From UBA4742 sp963773335 (lineage in GTDB: Bacteria; Actinomycetota; Acidimicrobiia; Acidimicrobiales; Acidimicrobilacustridaceae), in assembly GCA_963773335.1 (NCBI GenBank), contig CAVZAT010000006.1:248001-312000 (forward strand): a stretch of 64,000 bases of DNA, written 5' to 3'. Positions 43,484 through 52,897 of the stretch are shown one piece after another. The position numbers were made by a program, and so were the translations under genes. Numbering within the stretch: the first letter of the stretch is position 1; each line of letters opens with the position of its first letter. The notes below the pieces were generated by a model. It worked only from the letters and a program-made list of their open reading frames with translations, did not search any database and was not told the DNA's origin.

Positions 43484-43581
43484 GCCTGGGACCTCGGACT
43501 TCGATGGGGACGGAATGAGAACGGCCCGGAGAGAATAGCGGGCGGTGGGGGCCACTCACAATCGCACTACCATCGTCGGCC

Positions 43582-45249
43582 GTGCCGACCCTCGAGGCCC
43601 TCGCGGCCAGTGACCTGCGCGCCGTCGTGGCCGGCTACGCCGACGCGTTGGCCGCGCACAAGGCCGCCATCAACCTGCTGAACGTGTACCCGGTCCCCGA
43701 CGGCGACACCGGTACGAACATGGCCCTCACCCTGGAGTCGGTGGTGGCCGAGGTCGACGCGGCCGGTGAAGATCTCGTCTCGGTGTGCAAGGCGATCAGC
43801 CACGGGTCCCTGATGGGGGCGCGGGGCAACTCCGGGGTGATCCTGTCCCAGATCCTGCGGGGGATCACCGATGCGATCCGCGACGAGCCGGTGATCGACG
43901 GCCCGGTGGTGGCTCGGGCCCTGACCTCGGCCAGCGACGCGGCCTACAGCGCGGTGATGCGCCCGGTCGAGGGCACGATCCTGACCGTGATCCGCGAGTC
44001 GTCATCTGGCGCGGCCGCCGCCGCATCAGCCGGCGGGTCGCTGGTGGGGGTGCTGGAGGCGGCCCGGGCCGCCGGGGCCGAAGCCCTGGCCCGGACGCCC
44101 GAGTTGCTGCCGGTGCTGGCCGAGGCCGGCGTGGTCGATGCCGGGGGAACGGGACTGCTGCTGTTGATCGACGCCGCCCTCTCGGTGGTGGACGGTCGAG
44201 CCGTCCCCGAGCCCGAGGTCGGCGCCCCCGAGCTCGACGAGGCCTTCCGGGCCAACCTGGTCGCGGCCCACGGCGGCGGGGGCGGCGCCGTCGAGCACGG
44301 CCTGGCCGACCTGCGCTACGAGGTCATGTACTTCCTGGAGGCGCCCGACGGGACGATCCCGGCGTTCAAGGACGTGTGGGCCGGAATCGGTGACTCGATC
44401 GTCGTGGTCGGGGGCGACGGCCTGTGGAACTGCCACATCCACACCGACGACATCGGCGCGGCGGTGGAGGCAGCCATCGACTGCGGACGTCCCCGCGACA
44501 TCCGGGTCACCGACTTGATCGAGCAGGTCGAGGAGGAGCGCTGGGTGCGCGAGGCAACCCCCTCCGAGGCCATGGCCGAGCTCAACGATCCGGTGGAGAC
44601 GGCGGTGGTGGCGGTGGCCACCGGCGACGGGATCCGCCGCATCTTCCATTCGCTGGGTGTGCAGCGCATCGTGACCGGTGGCCAGACCATGAACCCCTCC
44701 ACCGGCCAGCTGCTGGAGGCGGTGGAGTCGGCACCCGCCGATCAGGTGGTCATCCTGCCCAACAACAAGAACATCATCCCGGTGGCCCAACAGGTCGACG
44801 CCCAGACCACCAAGTCGGTGCACGTGGTACCGACCCGCGGCGTGGCCGAGGGGTTCGCTTCGCTGCTGGCCTACGACCCCGAGGCCCCGGGACCCGACAA
44901 CGCCAAGGCCATGGCCGAGGCGGCGGGCTCGGTGGTGGCCGGCGAGATCACCCGGGCCGTGCGCGACTCCACCTGCGACCTGGGCGAGATCCACGAGGGC
45001 GACTACCTGGGCATCGCCAGCGACGGCATCCGGGCCTTGGCCAGCGGCCTCGATCTGGTGTGCACGCAGCTGCTCGACGTCCTGGTCACCGAAGACCACG
45101 AGATCGTGACCGTGATCGAGGGCGAGGGCTCGTCGGCAGCGGTCACCCGGCATCTGACCATGTGGCTGGAGGAGCACCGACCCGAGGTCAGCACCGAGAT
45201 CCATCACGGGGGCCAGCCGCTCTACCCGTACCTGTTCGGCATCGAGTAG
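43582..45249 (+). CDS. DAK2-domain protein, fatty acid kinase FakA/YloV family
   Basis: A 555-residue protein of the YloV/FakA family, the ATP-binding subunit that phosphorylates fatty acids bound to FakB. The N-terminal DhaL/DAK2 domain shows NLLNVYPVPDGDTGTNMALT (metal-binding Asp cluster), GSLMGARGNSGVILSQILRG and DAGGTGLLLLIDAALSV. The rest resembles FakA's middle and C-terminal DegV-like parts (WNCHIHTDDIGAAVEAAI, NNKNIIPVAQQVDAQTTKSV). GTG 43582. No FakB is in the window. In many actinobacteria this gene lies between rpmB and recG, exactly as here. Confidence 0.88.
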   Translation: MPTLEALAASDLRAVVAGYADALAAHKAAINLLNVYPVPDGDTGTNMALTLESVVAEVDAAGEDLVSVCKAISHGSLMGARGNSGVILSQILRGITDAIRDEPVIDGPVVARALTSASDAAYSAVMRPVEGTILTVIRESSSGAAAAASAGGSLVGVLEAARAAGAEALARTPELLPVLAEAGVVDAGGTGLLLLIDAALSVVDGRAVPEPEVGAPELDEAFRANLVAAHGGGGGAVEHGLADLRYEVMYFLEAPDGTIPAFKDVWAGIGDSIVVVGGDGLWNCHIHTDDIGAAVEAAIDCGRPRDIRVTDLIEQVEEERWVREATPSEAMAELNDPVETAVVAVATGDGIRRIFHSLGVQRIVTGGQTMNPSTGQLLEAVESAPADQVVILPNNKNIIPVAQQVDAQTTKSVHVVPTRGVAEGFASLLAYDPEAPGPDNAKAMAEAAGSVVAGEITRAVRDSTCDLGEIHEGDYLGIASDGIRALASGLDLVCTQLLDVLVTEDHEIVTVIEGEGSSAAVTRHLTMWLEEHRPEVSTEIHHGGQPLYPYLFGIE

Positions 45250-45282
45250 TGCGAGCCGGTCCTGCGGTGATGTGGTGAGAAG

Positions 45283-45819
45283 GTGAGCGATCTGGTGTTG
45301 GGTCTGGTCGATGTGGTGTTGCTGGCCTGGTTGGTCAGCACGTACCTGCGCCTGCGCCGACGGCTGGCCGTGATCGCGGCCACCGTCACGGTCGACGCCC
45401 CGTCCGGGGACGTGACGGGTCCAGATGAGCGCGACGGCCGCGCCGGCGCCGCCGGTGCGGTGGTGTCGACCGGGGTGGTGCGCGGCGGTCATCTGGTGGC
45501 CATGTTCGCGATCATCGAGATAGACGCCGACAGCGCGACCATCCGATCGCGGCCGAGGTGGTTGGGGCTCGAGGTGGTCGTGCCCCGGCGCGACGTCGAG
45601 GTGGCCCGCGCCGTCACCAAGAAGTCCGGTCAGCCCGACTTCTTCATCTTCGAGCCGGTGCCTGGGCGGGCCGTGGGACTGGAGCGACTGCGGATCCTGT
45701 TGCGGCGCGATCCGGTGGGGTTCCGCCGACGCCTGATCCGGCTGGGCTGGATGCCGGAGCCGGATGCGCGCCGTCGGCCGCGCCGAGGCCCTGACGCCAC
45801 ACTCGGTTCGGCGGGGTAG
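45283..45819 (+). CDS. Single-pass membrane protein of unknown function
   Basis: A 178-residue protein. One helix near the N-terminus (VLGLVDVVLLAWLVSTYLRL) is followed by a basic cytoplasmic stretch (RRRLAVI) and a soluble domain with beta-strand-like FAIIEIDADSATIRSRPRWL and LGLEVVVPRRDVEVARAVTK. The C-terminus is very basic (EPDARRRPRRGPD). No known family is recognised. GTG 45283 follows AAGGT; recG begins 11 nt after its stop, so it is probably part of a fakA-like gene, membrane protein, recG operon. Confidence 0.5.
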   Translation: MSDLVLGLVDVVLLAWLVSTYLRLRRRLAVIAATVTVDAPSGDVTGPDERDGRAGAAGAVVSTGVVRGGHLVAMFAIIEIDADSATIRSRPRWLGLEVVVPRRDVEVARAVTKKSGQPDFFIFEPVPGRAVGLERLRILLRRDPVGFRRRLIRLGWMPEPDARRRPRRGPDATLGSAG

Positions 45820-45830
45820 AACCGACCGAC

Positions 45831-47998
45831 ATGGCGCGTCGTCTGGCCCAACTCGCCGCCCTGCCGGTCACCGAGCTCAAAGGAGTGGGCGAGGCCCGCG
45901 CCCAGTCCCTGGCCAAGCTCGACGTGCACACCGTGCTGGACCTGCTGACCTACTACCCGCGCCGGTACCTCGACCGCACCAACGAGCGGCGCATCGACGA
46001 GCTGGACCTGGGCGAGCAGGCCATGGTGCTGGTCACGGTCAAGGCGGTCCACGCCATGCGCACGCGGTCGCGCAGAGCCATGGTCACCGCCGACGTGACC
46101 GACGGATCGGGCTACCTGAAGGTGACCTTCTTCAACCAGCCCTACCGGGAGCGCCAGCTCAAGCCCGGCACCCACGCCGTGCTGTTCGGCAAGGTGGAGC
46201 TGTTCCGCAACCGCCGCCAGATGACCAACCCGGTGGTCGATCTGGTGGGCGACAAGACCGGGCGCATCGTGCCCGTCTACCCGCAGTCGGAGAAGGCCGG
46301 GGTGATGAGCTGGGACGTCGACCGCTGGATGACCGAGGTGCTCGATCGGGCCGGTGAGTTCGACGACCCGGTGCCGGCGAAGGTGCTGGCCCGGTGGAAC
46401 CTGACGGGTCGGACCGTGGCGTTCCACGACATCCACCAGCCCGACACCATGGCCGCGGCCACCGACGCCCGGCGCCGCCTGGTGTTCGACGAGCTGCTGC
46501 GGGTGCAGTTGACGCTGGTGCAGCGCAAGCGCGAGCTGGAGCGCACCACCCCGGGGATCCGCCACCAGCTGGGCTCGCCCCCCGGCTCGCCGGCCGGCTC
46601 GGGGCTGGTCGAGCGGTTCCACCAACGCCTCGGCTTCGCCCTGACGGGCGCCCAGCAGCGGGCCATCGCCGAGATCGACGCCGATCTGGCCGGTCCCCAT
46701 CCGATGCACCGCCTGTTGCAGGGCGACGTGGGCTCGGGCAAGACCATCGTGGCCGTGAGCGCGCTGCTGGTGGCCATCCAGGGGGGCACCAGGGCGCGCT
46801 GATGGCGCCCACCGAGGTGCTGGCCGAGCAGCACTTCCTGGGGGTCCGCGCCCTGCTGGCGGGCTTCGGCGTGCCCGAGACGAACGAGGCCAGCCTCTTC
46901 ACCGGGGCCGGGCTCGAGCGCGAGCTGCGGGTGGAGCTGCTCACCAACCGCACCACCGCGGCCGAGCGACGTCGGATCCTGGCCGGTCTGGCCTCGGGGG
47001 AGGTGGACCTGGCCATCGGGACCCACGCGCTCATCCAGGAGGGCATCGAGTTCCGGTCTTTGGGCGTGGTGGTCATCGACGAGCAGCACCGCTTCGGGGT
47101 GGAGCAGCGGGCCGCGCTGCGTGACAAGGGCGCGGGCGCGGTCGGTGCCCGACGTGCTGGTCATGACCGCCACCCCGATCCCGCGCACCGCGGCCATGAC
47201 CGTGTACGGCGACCTCGACGTGTCGGTGCTCGACGAGCTGCCCCCCGGACGCACCCCCATCGTCACCACCTGGGCCCGCGATGGCGAGCTGGACGAGGAG
47301 GCGGTGTGGGCCGCGGTGCGCGAGCAGGTGGCTGCGGGGCGCCAGGCCTATGTGGTGTGCCCGCTGATCGACGAGAGCGAGAAGCTGGAGGTGCGCTCGG
47401 CCGAGGAGACCTTCGAGCGGCTGGCGGCCGACGACCTGTCCGGCCTGCGCCTGGGGCTGCTGCACGGGCGGGTGCTCGCTCGGCTGAGAAGCAGCTGACC
47501 ATGGACCTGTTCCGCTCGGGTGGCCTGGACGTGTTGGTGGCCACCACCGTGATCGAGGTCGGGGTGGACGTCCCCAACGCCACGGTCATGGTCGTACTGG
47601 ACGCCGATCGGTTCGGCATCGCCCAGCTCCACCAGCTGCGCGGTCGGGTCGGCCGTGGGCGCGACCAGTCGTGGTGCTTCCTGGTGGGCGAGGCCACCAC
47701 CGCCGATGGCGAGGCCCGGCTGGAGGCCATGGTGCGCACCACCGACGGGTTCGAACTGGCCGAGGTGGACCTCGACCTGCGGGGCGAGGGCACGATCATG
47801 GGCGAGCGCCAGAAGGGTCGCAACGACCTGCGGCTGGCCTCGCTGCGCCGCGACCGCGAGTGGGTGGGTCGGGCCCGCGACGTCGCCTTCGAGCTCATCG
47901 ATGCCGACCCGGAGCTGGCCGGCCACCCGCTGCTGGCCGAGGAGATCGGCGTGGTGCTCGGCGACGACGAGAGCACCGACTTCCTGTTGAAGTCCTGA
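45831..47998 (+). CDS. recG: ATP-dependent DNA helicase RecG, three frameshifts
   Basis: Branch-migrating helicase that rescues stalled forks; about 723 residues when repaired. Segment 1 (45831 to about 46787) has the wedge domain (GDKTGRIVPVYPQSEKAG) and Walker A RLLQGDVGSGKTIVAV. Segment 2 (to about 47130) gives ALMAPTEVLAEQHF and VVIDEQHRFGVEQRAAL (DEQH box). Segment 3 (to about 47475) holds DVLVMTATPIPRTAAMTVYG and YVVCPLIDESEKLEV. Segment 4 supplies VATTVIEVGVDVPNATVMVV, QLHQLRGRVGRG and the C-terminus. The first break lies at a six-G run (46782-46787) where a seventh G restores the frame. Three breaks in one essential-type gene point to sequence error. Confidence 0.92.
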
Positions 47999-48010
47999 GC
48001 ACCGGGTGGT

Positions 48011-48379
48011 GGCGTCACCGGGACCGACAAGCTGGTGACCAGGGGCACGCTCACCGGGTCACTCCTGCACATCTGGAACCACGGCGACATCAACACCTGC
48101 GGCGCGGCGGCCATGCAGTGCCCGCGGCGCAACGGCACCACCGCCACCATGGGCAACACCGACTGAAACCACGAGCCCCTGGCCGCGGCCATCACGGCCG
48201 AGGGTCCCGGCTCGAGGTCCATGAACCTGCCCATGTGCGTGGACGCCGACGCGACGCCCCAACTGCTCGCCGCCCGTGGTTACCCCCACACCGGGCTGGT
48301 CGACAACGACCCGTCGACGCCCGCCGACTACTTGGGGGCGATCATGGCCCGGATCCACTTGCGCCCGGCCGACCCCTGA
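48011..48379 (+). pseudogene. Unidentified gene fragment with an in-frame TGA
   Basis: One frame from 48011 to 48379 reads as a protein-like sequence (SLLHIWNHGDINTCGAAAMQ, then a TGA at 48164-48166, then NHEPLAAAITAEGPGSRSMN and a closing YLGAIMARIHLRPADP with a natural TGA at 48377-48379). No start codon is well placed after the recG stop. If the internal TGA were TGG (Trp) the frame would be continuous. I cannot name the family. It lies between recG and the convergent lipoprotein gene. Read as a truncated, inactive gene. Confidence 0.35.
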
Positions 48380-48437
48380 TCCCGGCCACCCGGCCTCCGA
48401 CCCGATGAAGGGTGCAGCCGTGGGGGTCGGGGCGGGG

Positions 48438-49947
48438 TCAGGGCGAGATGGTGGCGCAGGCGCAGGTCCCGGCGCTGTCGGGCACGAGGCCCGGGCCGGG
48501 TGGCGGGTTCAACACCCCGACCGTGCTGGCTCCTGTGGGCACGCTCGGGGACAGGGTGACGGTGGCCGTCAGCGTGGTCGACGAGCTCACGTGGACCGCC
48601 GAGATGGTGACCCCGGTGTGGTTGTTGGCCGAGGAGTTCAACGCCAGTTCGGCGTTGGGGGCGAACCCGTGGCCGGTGACGGTGACGGCCGTGCTCGAGC
48701 CCGGGGCCAGGGTGGAGGGCACCATGGTGGTCGGTTGGGGGGCGGCTACGGCCCGCACGAAAACGTTCAGCTTCGGTGCGATCACACTGGGGTCATACTG
48801 GCTGGTGAGACCGTCGAAGGCCACGTACGATCCCGTCCCGTCGAGCGCCGTCTCGAGGCCGGGCGACTCGGAGAGCTCGACGTAGGGCGGGACGGGTTTG
48901 TCGTCCCAGGTCTTGTCCACCTCGGTGGTGACGCCGGTGGTCAGGTCCCGGACGAAGACCTGGAACTGATCGGGACCGGTCTGGGGCGTCTGGCCGACGG
49001 CCAGGTTCAACGCCGCCGACCAGAAGGCCACGTGGGTGCCGTCCCCACTCATGCTGGCTCCGAGGTTGATCGGCAGGTCGGTGTCATCGCGGTAGATGAG
49101 GGGCCCGCCGTCGACGGTCTGGGTCGCTCGCGTGTCGGTGCCCGTCGTCAGGTCGCGCACGTAGTACTCCAAGCCGGGGATGGTGGTGCCGGACTGGTAG
49201 AGCACCTTGGTGAAGTCGGTGCTGAACTGGATGATGCCGGTGGGGAGCCCGCTCACCTGGGTGGTGGTGGCGGTGGTGAAGTCGTGGATCCACCAGCCGC
49301 CGACGCCGGACGTCGTGAAGTACCCCGAGGAGAGCATGCGGCTGCCGTCGGCGTTGAGCTTGCCGCCGAAGAGCGTCACCCCCGCAGGGTTGGCGATCGC
49401 CACCGTGGCGTGGGTGGCTGTGTCCATGCGGTAGTTGGCGCCCGAGAAGTCGGACACTGCCAGGTAGTGGCCGTCCGAGCTGTACGACGCACCCGAGGCA
49501 TTGGGATCGGGACGGGTCACCGATTGTGTGTCCATGTCGTGGACAACGCGCCGCCGGTGTGGTTGGCATCCATGTTCGTGGCCCCGGTGAAGAAGCTCAC
49601 GTAGCGGCCGTCGGCAGTCATCGACGAGAAGGTGCTGCCCTCGTTCGGATCGCCCCCGGTGGTGGTGAAGGTGATCCGAGCCGTGGTCCCGGTCTGGAGG
49701 TCGCGGCGGTAGAGGTTCTCCTTGCCGAAGGTGTTGGTGCCTGCGGTGGCATTGGTGGCCTTGCTGGCGAAGATGAGGTAGCGGGCGTCGGGGGACAGGG
49801 CCCGCGTCCGGCGGAGGCGTCCAGCGCTCCCCCGGTGACCGACGGGGTGGCCCAGGTGATCCACTCACAGCCCGTGCAGCACAGCGCCAACACAGCTACC
49901 ACGGCGGCCACCCGCACCTTCGACCCCGACGCGATCCGCATCGCCAT
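48438..49947 (-). CDS. Exported beta-propeller (PD40/TolB-like) protein with a C-terminal Ig/IPT-like domain; two frameshifts
   Basis: The start MAMRIASGSKVRVAAVVAVL with ALCCTGCEW is a signal peptide with a cysteine at a near-lipobox position, so a lipoprotein is likely. Several propeller blades follow with PD40-like strands (ARYLIFASKATNATAGTNTF, GRYVSFFTGATN, GHYLAVSDFSGANYR, GTHVAFWSAALNLAVGQ, GSYVAFDGLTSQYDPS). The last 90 residues (PSTLAPGSSTAVTVTGHGFA) look like an IPT/TIG Ig-fold. Frame changes occur near 49805 (before ALSPDARYLIF) and near 49545 (after HTGGALS), likely single-base indels. Joined length is about 503 residues. Ligand or partner unknown. Confidence 0.7.
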
Positions 49948-50076
49948 CCCCCATCTCCGGTCCCGAGCCCGCCGGTGCTTCGGCGCACGCTGGACGGCGC
50001 GAGGCATACCCGGCGCCGTCTGCGACCTCCGCTTGCGATCCGGCGCCGATGCCGGCCGGGTACGCCGGTAGCGTCG

Positions 50077-50373
50077 ATGGTCGTGACTCGTCCCGATGAA
50101 CCGTTCGAGGACAGCCCCGAGGACGATCCCGGCGACGACATCGACGCGGGCGGTCTGCCCGGTCCCACCACGGCCTACGCCGTGAACTGGAAGGTGGTCC
50201 TGGCCGTGGATGCGGCCATGGGTGGGCTGGTGGCCCTGGCCGGGCTGATCTCCATGGTGGTGTGGAACTTCGCGCTGGGTGTGTTCCTCACCGGCGTGGG
50301 CCTGTTCTACATGGCCATGGTGGCTCGCCGGGCCCGGGGCTGGCAGCACCTGCGACGCCAGGCCGGCCTATAG
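50077..50373 (+). CDS. Small two-helix membrane protein
   Basis: A 98-residue protein. An acidic, unstructured N-terminus (RPDEPFEDSPEDDPGDDIDA) precedes two helices, VVLAVDAAMGGLVALAGLIS and FALGVFLTGVGLFYMAMVA, and a basic end RRARGWQHLRRQ. No family is recognised. ATG 50077 fits; GTG 50083 is possible. It is divergent from the beta-propeller lipoprotein and 37 nt ahead of the zinc-ribbon gene. Confidence 0.55.
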   Translation: MVVTRPDEPFEDSPEDDPGDDIDAGGLPGPTTAYAVNWKVVLAVDAAMGGLVALAGLISMVVWNFALGVFLTGVGLFYMAMVARRARGWQHLRRQAGL

Positions 50374-50410
50374 GTCCGACATCCCGGGCGGGGAGTCCTA
50401 CGCTCCCAGC

Positions 50411-50599
50411 ATGGCTGTGTCGGTCCACCCCCACATCGTGTGCGTCGACTGCGGCGGTCGGTGTCACCTGCTGTCCTACGAGCCCCACGAGGGCTGGGAG
50501 GCCGGTGATGTGGTGGCCTACCGGTGCGAGGACTGCCTGGACCGCTGGGACATCGTCCTCGAAGACGACGATGACGACGCCCCCTACGAGCCGGGCTGA
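50411..50599 (+). CDS. Small zinc-ribbon protein
   Basis: A 62-residue protein with two cysteine knuckles, CVDCGGRCHLL (CxxC plus a further Cys-His) and YRCEDCLDRWDIV (CxxC), the usual zinc-ribbon arrangement, and an acidic end EDDDDDAPYEPG. Function unknown. It begins 37 nt after the small membrane protein gene and rsmD starts 3 nt after its stop, so they are probably co-transcribed. Confidence 0.65.
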   Translation: MAVSVHPHIVCVDCGGRCHLLSYEPHEGWEAGDVVAYRCEDCLDRWDIVLEDDDDDAPYEPG

Positions 50600-50602
50600 C
50601 CG

Positions 50603-51166
50603 GTGCGGGTGATCGCGGGCACCAGTGGCGGCCGGCGACTGGTGGCCCCGGACGGGGCCGGCACCCGACCCACCGCCGATCGGGTCCGGGAGGCCACCTT
50701 CAACGCCCTGGCCAGCCTGGACGCCCTGGTCGACGCCGAGGTGGTGGACCTCTACGCCGGCAGCGGGGCCATGGGCATCGAGGCCCTGTCACGGGGGGCG
50801 GCCCACGCCACCTTCGTGGACGACGACCGCCGCGCCATCCGGGCCATCGAGGCCAACCTGGCCGCCACCGGGCTGGTCCCCCGGGCCACGGTGGTGCGGG
50901 CACCGGCCCAGCGCCTCCTCGACGAGGCCCGACGCCGGCACCAGCGCTGGTCGCTGGCCCTGCTCGACCCGCCCTACGCCTTCGACGACTGGTCCGATCT
51001 GCTGGCCGCAGTGCCCGCGGACCTGGCCGTGGTCGAGTCGGGCCAACCGGTGGCCGTCCCCGAGCCCTGGCGTGCGGTCAGGGAGCGCCGGTACGGGACT
51101 ACGCTCGTCGCCATCCTTCGTTCGCAGCCGCCCGCCGCCCTGCCCGGGCCCGATCCATCGGAGTGA
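50603..51166 (+). CDS. rsmD: 16S rRNA (guanine(966)-N2)-methyltransferase
   Basis: SAM-dependent methyltransferase of 187 residues that modifies G966 of 16S rRNA in the assembled small subunit. MRVIAGTSGGRRLVAPDGAG and TRPTADRVREATFNALASL form the characteristic N-terminus; SAM-binding motif VVDLYAGSGAMGIEALSRGA; catalytic LLDPPYAF (the N6/N2-MTase DPPY). GTG 50603 gives the family start. The coaD start is 3 nt after its stop, the common rsmD-coaD pair. Confidence 0.93.
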   Translation: MRVIAGTSGGRRLVAPDGAGTRPTADRVREATFNALASLDALVDAEVVDLYAGSGAMGIEALSRGAAHATFVDDDRRAIRAIEANLAATGLVPRATVVRAPAQRLLDEARRRHQRWSLALLDPPYAFDDWSDLLAAVPADLAVVESGQPVAVPEPWRAVRERRYGTTLVAILRSQPPAALPGPDPSE

Positions 51167-51169
51167 CCC

Positions 51170-51649
51170 GTGGCCCTCGTGCTCTATCCCGGGTCGTTCG
51201 ACCCGATCCACAACGGCCACCTCGAGATCATCGAGACCGCCTCCCGCCTCTTCGACGGCGTGGTGGTGGCGGCCATGCGCAACCCGCAGAAGGGTGAGCC
51301 GCTGTTCTCCTACGCCGAGCGCGAGCAGATGCTGCTCGAGAGCGTGGCCCATCTCGACAACGTGCAGGTGACCATGTTCTCCAGCCTGGTGGTCGACCTG
51401 GCCCGCAACGTGGGCGCCGACTTCATCGTCAAGGGGTTGCGCGCCGTGTCCGACTTCGAGTCCGAGTTGCAGATGGCCCAGATGAACCACGAGGTCTCGG
51501 GCGTGGACACGCTGTTCATCCCGTCTGCCTCGGCTCACTCGTTCCTGGCCTCCAAGCTGATCCGGGAGATCGCACGCTTCGGCGGCGACGTCTCCGCCAT
51601 GGTCCCGTCGCCGGTGGCCAAGCGGCTCGAGGAGATGTACGCATCGTGA
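51170..51649 (+). CDS. coaD: Phosphopantetheine adenylyltransferase
   Basis: Penultimate enzyme of CoA synthesis, transferring AMP to 4'-phosphopantetheine; 159 residues, standard length. The nucleotidyltransferase signature YPGSFDPIHNGHLEII includes the HxGH motif (here HNGH). KGLRAVSDFESELQMAQMNH and the end-region AHSFLASKLIREIARFGGDV are typical; the usual SSS of the ATP loop is replaced by ASK here. GTG 51170. Overlaps the next gene by 4 nt (GTGA). Confidence 0.95.
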   Translation: MALVLYPGSFDPIHNGHLEIIETASRLFDGVVVAAMRNPQKGEPLFSYAEREQMLLESVAHLDNVQVTMFSSLVVDLARNVGADFIVKGLRAVSDFESELQMAQMNHEVSGVDTLFIPSASAHSFLASKLIREIARFGGDVSAMVPSPVAKRLEEMYAS

Positions 51650-52308
51650 CCGACTTCTCCGACGACCTCGACGAGCTGGCCGATCTCTCCGACGCGCCCA
51701 CGCCTACGCCGTTCCACGGGGCCGAGGCCGAGGAGCTGCTGCTCCAGCTGCGCGAGATCATCGATGCGGCCCGGCCGGTACCGCTGTCGGCCTCGTCCAT
51801 GATCTCCAAGGACGAGGTGCTGGCGCTGGTCGACGAGGTTCTGGCCCAGCTCCCGGAGGAGCTGCGAGCGGCGCGCTGGCTGCTCAAGGAGCGCGAGGAG
51901 TACCTGGCCCGGGTTCGCCACGAGGGCGATGAGATCCTCGATCAGGCCCGGGCCCGGGCCGAGCGGATGGTGGCTCGCACCGAGGTGGTCAAGGCCGCGG
52001 AGTCGAGGGCCTACCAGATCATGGACACGGCCGAGGCCGAGGCCCGGCGACTGCACCACGAGGTCGAGGACTTCTGCGACCAGAAGCTGGCCAGCTTCGA
52101 GATCGTCCTGGAGCGCACCATGAAGCTGGTGGCCAGCGGGCGCCAGAAGCTACAGGGGACGAACCTGCTGGGCGAGGTCGAAGAGGAGCCGCTCGACCTG
52201 CCACCACCGCCAGCCGCCCAGGCCCCACCCGCGGCCTCCGACGCCTGGGGTGACGAGCCGGACCAGGCCGCCTACGACGAGTTCTTCGACCAGGACGACG
52301 CTTCGTGA
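51646..52308 (+). CDS. SepIVA/DivIVA-like coiled-coil protein
   Basis: A 220-residue protein. An acidic N-terminus (DDLDELADLSDAPTPTPF) is followed by a long coiled coil from about residue 25 to 165 (EAEELLLQLREIIDAARPVP, RHEGDEILDQARARAERMV, AEARRLHHEVEDFCDQK) and a Pro/Ala-rich acidic tail. Its place immediately after coaD and before a YceD gene matches the mycobacterial septation factor SepIVA, which acts with the divisome. The homology is structural and by neighbourhood, not by a motif; direct DivIVA function is not shown. GTG 51646 overlaps the coaD stop. Confidence 0.7.
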   Translation: MTDFSDDLDELADLSDAPTPTPFHGAEAEELLLQLREIIDAARPVPLSASSMISKDEVLALVDEVLAQLPEELRAARWLLKEREEYLARVRHEGDEILDQARARAERMVARTEVVKAAESRAYQIMDTAEAEARRLHHEVEDFCDQKLASFEIVLERTMKLVASGRQKLQGTNLLGEVEEEPLDLPPPPAAQAPPAASDAWGDEPDQAAYDEFFDQDDAS

Positions 52309-52392
52309 CCGCGACGATCCGCCGTGGGCCCGATGAGGCCGACGGCAGGCACGTGCGCCAGTCGGCAGGAACGTGAGCCGGCCCTCAGGCCG

Positions 52393-52896
52393 ATGAGCGC
52401 CGTTCGGCCGCTGCGGGTGGGCGTGTTCGAACTGCTGGCGCATCCCGGCACGCGCCGCCGGTTCGACGATCACGTCGAGCTCGAGGGGCTGGCCGTCTCG
52501 TCGGCGGCGGTGACGCCGGGGACGCCCATCGACATCGGCCTGGTGCTCGAGAGCATCGGGGGGCCGATCACCGCCGCCGGCACCATCGGGGTGCACTGGA
52601 TGGGGGACTGCCGACGTTGTCTGGGGCCGGTGGAGGGCTACGCCGAGGCCGAGGTCCGCGAGATCTTCGAGGCCCGACCCACCGAGGGTGAGACCTACCT
52701 CCGCGACGGCGAGCAGATCGACCTCGAGCCGATGGTGCGCGACGCCGTACTGCTGGCGTTGCCGCTGGCGCCGCTGTGCTCGCCCGACTGCCAGGGACCT
52801 GCACCCGAGGCGTTCCCGACGGGACCACCCGACGACGACGCGGTGGTGCTCGACCCCCGGTGGGCGGCCCTGCGGGACCTCGACCTGGGGAACTGA
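52393..52896 (+). CDS. yceD: YceD family (DUF177) protein
   Basis: A 167-residue DUF177 protein, associated in bacteria and plastids with 23S rRNA accumulation. The Cys-containing core GDCRRCLGPVEGYAEAEVRE leads to IDLEPMVRDAVLLALPLAPL and CSPDCQGPAP, giving two paired-cysteine sites (CRRC and C...C). Start ATG 52393 aligns with MSAVRPLRVGVFELL; an upstream extension lacks similarity. Position before rpmF and plsX is conserved across bacteria. Confidence 0.88.
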   Translation: MSAVRPLRVGVFELLAHPGTRRRFDDHVELEGLAVSSAAVTPGTPIDIGLVLESIGGPITAAGTIGVHWMGDCRRCLGPVEGYAEAEVREIFEARPTEGETYLRDGEQIDLEPMVRDAVLLALPLAPLCSPDCQGPAPEAFPTGPPDDDAVVLDPRWAALRDLDLGN

Positions 52897-52897
52897 G

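Noticed and set aside
46780..46805. Programmed ribosomal frameshift in recG
   Set aside because: No slippery heptamer with a downstream structure is evident, RecG is not known to use frameshifting, and two more breaks follow.
48164..48166. TGA decoded as selenocysteine
   Set aside because: No recognisable selenoprotein family, no bacterial SECIS-like hairpin directly downstream, and the fragment lacks a start.
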